9,048 bases of DNA from Pseudomonadota bacterium (lineage in GTDB: Bacteria > Pseudomonadota > Alphaproteobacteria > Rs-D84). The stretch lies in the NCBI GenBank assembly GCA_030531915.1, contig JAUNMD010000032.1, positions 1-9,048 on the forward strand. The letters run 5' to 3'. Below are positions 5,505 to 9,048 of this stretch, piece after piece (positions within the stretch are counted from its first letter, which is position 1; the number at the start of each line of letters is the position of its first letter). The notes under the pieces are model-generated. The model did no database searches. It saw nothing but the letters and a program-made list of their open reading frames with translations, and was not told the DNA's origin. The translations under genes and the position numbers were made by a program.

Positions 5505-6578
5505 TTACTGATTTTCAGCGTCACGTTCGATAACTTCCCAAGCATAGCTGGTACCGTCAAATACCAACGCGCATTTCTTGGTTGGGTTCGAGCATTCGCC
5601 TGGGGCTGCCTTGGCCAATGCGCCCAAATCTGTTGTCTTGGTATAGTTATCAGCCAAATCTTTGGCAACTGCTTCTACGGCTGTTTTATTCGCAGAAATG
5701 TTTGTAGTGTTGGTTGCGATTGCATCAATCTTTTCCTTGGTCGCACCAGATGCCATAACATCGCTGTCTTCGATTGTCTTGACACGTGCCTGCAACGCAG
5801 TTGTATCACCAGATGCAGCACTCTTGGCATCAGCGATCATTTCGACAACTGTTTTACCGGTTTCAACTTCACCGATTGTTGCTTTGTCTGCTTTCAGATC
5901 CAACGCTTTGTTCATATCTGTGGTTGTTGTATAGTTTGCAAATTTGCCATCAACACCTTCCAATGCGGTCTTGGTCGCATATGTCGCAGATGCGTTTGTT
6001 TTTGTTTCCATATCTGCGATTGCCGCTGGCTGAACCGCTGAGTCGGCTTTTGCACCCTGTGCCGCGGTTGCATATGCACCATCTGCACGGGTTACTTCGC
6101 CAGAAATTGCATCAGCAATAGATTTTGCAATAGAACCATCACCGTCACCAGTCAATGTGCCCAACGTTGTGGTGTGTTCACCAACTGTTTTTTGCAAATC
6201 CGCCAAACCTGTATCTGTGGCGATGCCCTTCAATGTGATTGTGTTGTCGTCATTGATAACAACGTTATCTGTTGATACCAATTTGTCCTGTTTCTTTGCC
6301 AATTCTGCGTTTACAGTGGCTGAATCTGCCTTGGCTGCAACGGCTGCATCATTAGATGTTTTATAGGTGTCCAACGCTGCGGCGGCATCTGTGCCAGCTT
6401 TCTTGGCATCAGCAATCGCTGATGTGTTTGTTGTTTGGAATGCTGTAAAGTCAGATGTGGATACCTTTGTACCAACCTGTGCATCAACATAACCCTTGGA
6501 CGCGATGGACGCATCAGCAGAGTTCGCTGCAACGATTCCCAGCATAACGGTTAAAATACCTGCTGTCAGTTTTTTCAT
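5505..6578 (-). CDS. Secreted repeat protein C, putative fibre/adhesin
   Basis: Function unknown; 357 residues. Signal peptide 1-23 (cleavage after ADA), then SIASKGYVDAQV (24-35), the clearest form of the family motif. The body is Ala/Thr/Lys-rich with heptad-like spacing: SAIADAKKAG...YKTSNDAAV (53-80, shared with B), KKQDKLVSTDN (95-105), ATYATKTALEGVDGKFANYTTTTDM (198-222) and a run of NTTNISANKTAVEAVAKDLAD (290-310) typical of trimeric coiled coil. The C-terminus has a C-x6-C pair (C329, C336), the only cysteines in the protein, then a strand LVFDG and SYAWEVIE with the only Trp (W347). A disulfide-closed hairpin is likely in an oxidising periplasm or outside. AGAAAGGA stands before the ATG in a purine-rich leader; the gap from D is only 47 nt, so co-transcription with D is likely. 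Confidence 0.85.
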   Translation of the reverse strand: MKKLTAGILTVMLGIVAANSADASIASKGYVDAQVGTKVSTSDFTAFQTTNTSAIADAKKAGTDAAAALDTYKTSNDAAVAAKADSATVNAELAKKQDKLVSTDNVVINDDNTITLKGIATDTGLADLQKTVGEHTTTLGTLTGDGDGSIAKSIADAISGEVTRADGAYATAAQGAKADSAVQPAAIADMETKTNASATYATKTALEGVDGKFANYTTTTDMNKALDLKADKATIGEVETGKTVVEMIADAKSAASGDTTALQARVKTIEDSDVMASGATKEKIDAIATNTTNISANKTAVEAVAKDLADNYTKTTDLGALAKAAPGECSNPTKKCALVFDGTSYAWEVIERDAENQ

Positions 6579-6610
6579 TTTTCTTTCCTTTCTTTCTTTT
6601 TTTGTTTTTT

Positions 6611-6624
6611 ATTTAATCTCTTGA
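6611..6624 (-). promoter_or_regulatory. Conserved leader element upstream of gene C
   Basis: Minus strand TCAAGAGATTAAAT, 33 nt before the ATG, directly after an AATAAT that could be a -10 box (overlapping the stop codon of D). It is followed by a leader made almost only of A and G, with GAAAGGAAAG as ribosome binding site. Confidence 0.5.
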
Positions 6625-6625
6625 A

Positions 6626-7618
6626 TTATTCACCTGTTGTGGTGTCATCGATTGGCTTTGTTACATCCATCCAGTATGGTGAACCAGATGTGTCAACAGA
6701 CAATACGCAACGGCCGGATTCCGCGGTGCATTCTGTACTTGGTTTTGGAACCGCGTAACTCTTGATTTCGGTTTCTGTCATTGCGTCTGTGATGCCGTAA
6801 CCGCCCAATGTTGTGGATTTATCGGCTTTATTCTTGATTGCATCGGCGATTGCCGCAGAAACATCATCAGATGTCTGTGCACCGTTGACCTTGTCCGCCA
6901 AATCTTGGGACAGTTTGTCTTCGGTCACTGCGTTATCAGCGATTTTTTCGGTTGTAACCGCACCATTTGCCAATTTTGCACCATCAATGGAATTGTCGCT
7001 GATGTTATCTGGGTTGACTGGCAGACCAGATTCACTCAACGCCGCAATCTTTTTGTTTGTCCATTCGGTAATAGCACCAACTGTTGGGAATGCTGATGCA
7101 GAACTCTGGTTTGCGTCGGTGATGCTGCCTGCCTTATTTGCAGTATCTTCTTTCAGTGCCAAACCTTCGCTCAATGCTGTCTTTGTAGCGGCAGCGTCTG
7201 CTGTGGCCTGTGCTGCTTCGGCGGCTGTCTGTGCATCACCTGCCTTGGTATCAGCAGCGGCGGCAGCGGCGGCGGCATCTTTTGCAATTTTGTTTGTCGC
7301 GTCCAAACCGGTTTCTTCGTTATTTACCTTGGCGGCCGTGGTATCGGCTGTTGTCTTGGCTTCGTCCGCTGTGGATTTTGCTGTGTCAGCGGTTGTCTTT
7401 ACTTCTTCGACCGCGCTTTTATCTGCCTTGGCGTCCAATGCGGATTTAATCGCACCGTTTTCGTCATTCAGTGCAGAATCAACTGCGGCAGCGGCAACAG
7501 ATGCTGATTTTGTATCAACATATGCCTTGCTGGCGATTTGTGGCGCAGCCATTGCCGCACCGGTTGACAGCATAATTGCCGCCATAAATCCAGAGAATGC
7601 AATGTTTTTGATTTTCAT
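6626..7618 (-). CDS. Secreted repeat protein D with tail-fibre-like repeat
   Basis: Function unknown; 330 residues. Signal peptide 1-24 (cleavage after AMA), then QIASKAYVDTK (27-37). Residues about 38-160 are strongly Ala-rich and coiled-coil-like (KTTADTTAAKVNN...KIAKD, 88-114, is shared with B). Then SAFPTVGAITEWTNKK (175-190), a YPSxKA-like module; three decapeptides (209-238); and KADKSTTLGGYGITDAM (264-280), which matches the GYGITDA-type repeat of phage tail fibres and recurs in E. The end has a C-x6-C pair (C297, C304), the only cysteines, then a strand CVLSVD and YWMDVTKP. The ATG at 7618 follows AGAAAGGAACGA in a T-free leader. Of the array members, C is closest at the C-terminus (both have ECx6C(A/V)L) and B in the coil region. 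Confidence 0.85.
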   Translation of the reverse strand: MKIKNIAFSGFMAAIMLSTGAAMAAPQIASKAYVDTKSASVAAAAVDSALNDENGAIKSALDAKADKSAVEEVKTTADTAKSTADEAKTTADTTAAKVNNEETGLDATNKIAKDAAAAAAAADTKAGDAQTAAEAAQATADAAATKTALSEGLALKEDTANKAGSITDANQSSASAFPTVGAITEWTNKKIAALSESGLPVNPDNISDNSIDGAKLANGAVTTEKIADNAVTEDKLSQDLADKVNGAQTSDDVSAAIADAIKNKADKSTTLGGYGITDAMTETEIKSYAVPKPSTECTAESGRCVLSVDTSGSPYWMDVTKPIDDTTTGE

Positions 7619-7654
7619 TTTCGTTCCTTTCTTTTGTTCTTTCGTTTTTTTGTT

Positions 7655-7667
7655 CTAAATCTCTCGA
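7655..7667 (-). promoter_or_regulatory. Conserved leader element upstream of gene D
   Basis: Minus strand TCGAGAGATTTAG, 37 nt before the ATG, directly preceded by CATAAT, which may be a -10 box. The -35 region is poor (GAGTTT at 17 nt). The 91 nt E-D gap contains no terminator hairpin. Confidence 0.5.
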
Positions 7668-7709
7668 TTATGGCGGGAATTCAGATACAAAACTCTTTTC
7701 ATTTGGTTA

Positions 7710-9048
7710 CTACTCTGTAATAGGGTCACCGTTTCCATCGATAATCTGGACAGATGTCCATGTTTTCGAATTACCGTTCACCGTCAACAAATATGTGCCA
7801 GAATCACTTGGCGCGGACAATTTCGCCGCAACCGCCGCCGCCGCATCATTTGCTGTGGTCTGGGCATTCTGTGCCGCAGTCCCCGCATTTGCTGCCGCCG
7901 TCGCGTTCGCTGCAATCTGGGTTGCATATTCGTTATACGTTGTAACATCATCGGCCGTGATACCAGAATTTGCCGCCGCCAACTGTGCCGCGGTCAGCGT
8001 ATTCTGTTTGGCATCTAACAATTCGTCGGTTTCACCCTTTTTATAATAAGATGTCAAATCGACAGAACCTGCAACCTTTTCATCAATCGCCGCTGCGATT
8101 TCTGCCGCGGTCATTGCATCGGTAATACCATAGCCAGCCAGCGTGGTTGCCTTGTCGGCCTTGCCCGCCAGATCTGATGAATTTGCCTTTTGCGCCAGTG
8201 CGTCATTTACGTCCGCCGTTTTGGCATAGCCCGACAAATCAGATGTTTTCGCATACGCGTCCAGTTCACTTCTGTTTGCCTTGTCCGCCAACGCCGTTGT
8301 CAACGCATCGGTCACACTCTTGTCCGCCTTGGTCGCCAGTGCTGCATTCACATCTGCACTCTTGGCCAAGCCGTTTAATTCGCTCTTGTCTGCTTTGGAT
8401 TCCAAATCCGCCGTCGTTGCCAAACCGGCCAAATCACCCTTGTCCGCCTTGGTATCCAACGCACTGTTTACATCAGCCGTCTTGGCATATGCGTCCAAAT
8501 CAGATGTATTCGCCTTGGCGTTCAGTGCCGTTTCTACATCTGTGGTCTTGGCATAACCCTTTAATGCCTCGCTCATATCACCGGCGACAACGTTGGCAAC
8601 TTTCTCGTCAACCTCGCCCTTGGTGTATGTTTCGGATTTGGTATAAACATCAGACGAATTTGCCTTGGCCGCCAAATCAGATGTGTTCGCCTTTTGCGCC
8701 AACTGTTCTGTGGTGGCATAGCCCGCCAAGTCTGCTGTCTTTGCATACGCGTCCAAATCAGACAGTTTTGCATAATTCGCCAATGACGCCGCAATTGCAT
8801 TCGCAATCGCCGTGTTCATATCAATAATTGTCGCATAGTTTGCCAACGCCGTTGTCTTGGCATAATCATTCAATGCAGACACATCGGCCTTGGCCGCCAA
8901 ATCAGACGCATTCGCCTTGGCATTCAATGCATTTTCAACATCCGCTGTTTTGGCATATGGCGTCAAATCAACATCTGCACCATCACCAGGTTCACCCTTT
9001 GGCCCTTGCGGCCCAACCAGTGCACTCTTGGCAATCAAATCCTGCCAT
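7710..9048 (-). CDS. Large repeat protein E with collagen-like and tail-fibre-like segments, N-terminus outside window
   Basis: Function unknown. The frame is open to the right edge (codons for WQD precede LIAKSALVG), so the N-terminus and any signal peptide lie beyond 9048; a TTG at 9038 is not a credible start. 445 residues are visible. First come four G-x-y triplets (GPQGPKGEPGDG, 8979-9014), collagen-like. Then come about 300 residues built from units such as YAKTADVNSAL-TKADKSDLAG, of mixed 9, 18 and 22 residue lengths, typical of trimeric coiled-coil fibres. Next are KADKATTLAGYGITDAM (about 8112-8163), shared with D, KQNTLTAAQLAAANSGIT (about 7957-8009), shared with B, and a C-terminus GTYLLTVNG...TWTSVQI. 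There are no cysteines. It is a tail-fibre-like or surface-fibre protein; no phage genes are nearby. It is most upstream in the array. Confidence 0.8.
   Translation of the reverse strand, partial: WQDLIAKSALVGPQGPKGEPGDGADVDLTPYAKTADVENALNAKANASDLAAKADVSALNDYAKTTALANYATIIDMNTAIANAIAASLANYAKLSDLDAYAKTADLAGYATTEQLAQKANTSDLAAKANSSDVYTKSETYTKGEVDEKVANVVAGDMSEALKGYAKTTDVETALNAKANTSDLDAYAKTADVNSALDTKADKGDLAGLATTADLESKADKSELNGLAKSADVNAALATKADKSVTDALTTALADKANRSELDAYAKTSDLSGYAKTADVNDALAQKANSSDLAGKADKATTLAGYGITDAMTAAEIAAAIDEKVAGSVDLTSYYKKGETDELLDAKQNTLTAAQLAAANSGITADDVTTYNEYATQIAANATAAANAGTAAQNAQTTANDAAAAVAAKLSAPSDSGTYLLTVNGNSKTWTSVQIIDGNGDPITE
8979..9014 (-). repeat. Collagen-like G-x-y run in gene E
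   Basis: Four consecutive G-x-y triplets with Pro, Lys, Glu and Asp in the usual positions, placed just before the fibre repeats. It may be the end of a longer collagen-like segment to the right of the window. Such runs enforce trimers. Confidence 0.75.

Noticed and set aside
6813..7658. Long open frame on the plus strand opposite gene D (281 codons)
   Set aside because: The antisense of Ala-rich GCN codons rarely forms stops. It lacks a ribosome binding site at its start, and gene D has the signal peptide and family motifs.
8147..8827. Plus-strand open frame of 226 codons opposite gene E
   Set aside because: Composition (Pro, His, Ser, Trp runs) is that of an antisense shadow of the repeats in E.
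2784..9048. Trimeric autotransporter adhesin (YadA-type) genes
   Set aside because: The repeat style is similar, but no YadA-type membrane anchor or extended ESPR signal peptide is present in A-D.
7710..9048. Prophage tail region
   Set aside because: Tail-fibre-like repeats occur in E, but no baseplate, tail, capsid, integrase or lysis gene is present, and the neighbours carry Sec signal peptides.

Overview
The window looks like chromosomal DNA of a Gram-negative, probably alphaproteobacterial, host-associated or uncultured organism. The basis is bacterial housekeeping genes (lepA, rbfA, a DedA/YqaA-type membrane protein), Sec signal peptides, a short imperfect-palindrome intergenic repeat of a kind I associate with Rickettsiales-like and gut alphaproteobacterial genomes, and a family of alanine/threonine-rich proteins that start, after the signal peptide, with IASKxYVDxK. 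The taxonomic placement is from memory and is not proven by the window. No tRNA, rRNA, CRISPR array, transposase or integrase is visible.

Left part (1-2547): lepA (minus strand, C-terminus cut off by the window edge), then rbfA (minus strand, with its own terminator), then a yqaA/dedA-like gene on the plus strand. rbfA and the membrane protein gene diverge from an 83-90 bp gap whose core is a perfect dyad that reads as the same sigma70-type promoter on both strands. lepA has a good promoter so close to its ATG that its mRNA may be leaderless. Region 2548-2783 has no gene; it holds a second copy of the repeat/terminator unit found between lepA and rbfA, a 5 x 7 bp tandem repeat and a strong bidirectional terminator.

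Right part (2784-9048): five consecutive minus-strand genes for low-complexity, repeat-built proteins, called here A (2784-3812), B (3940-5400), C (5505-6578), D (6626-7618) and E (7710 to beyond 9048), in transcription order E-D-C-B-A. A-D each have a Sec signal peptide. B-D then carry IAS(K/T)xYVDxx, and all five have repeat or coiled-coil-like bodies and a short C-terminal segment with a hydrophobic strand followed by a Trp, usually Y-x-W-E. Modules are shared between paralogues in different orders: a decapeptide VTTAKIADG-type repeat, a QDKLGYTAEN module, a YPT/SxKA module, a phage-tail-fibre-like GYGITDA repeat and a collagen-like G-x-y run in E. A and B share about 250 bp of nearly identical DNA. 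The simplest reading is a recombining array of secreted trimeric-fibre proteins (adhesin, surface-layer or tail-fibre-like). Their function is not established by the sequence. No membrane anchor, autotransporter barrel or sortase signal is visible in A-D, so how they are held at the surface is open.
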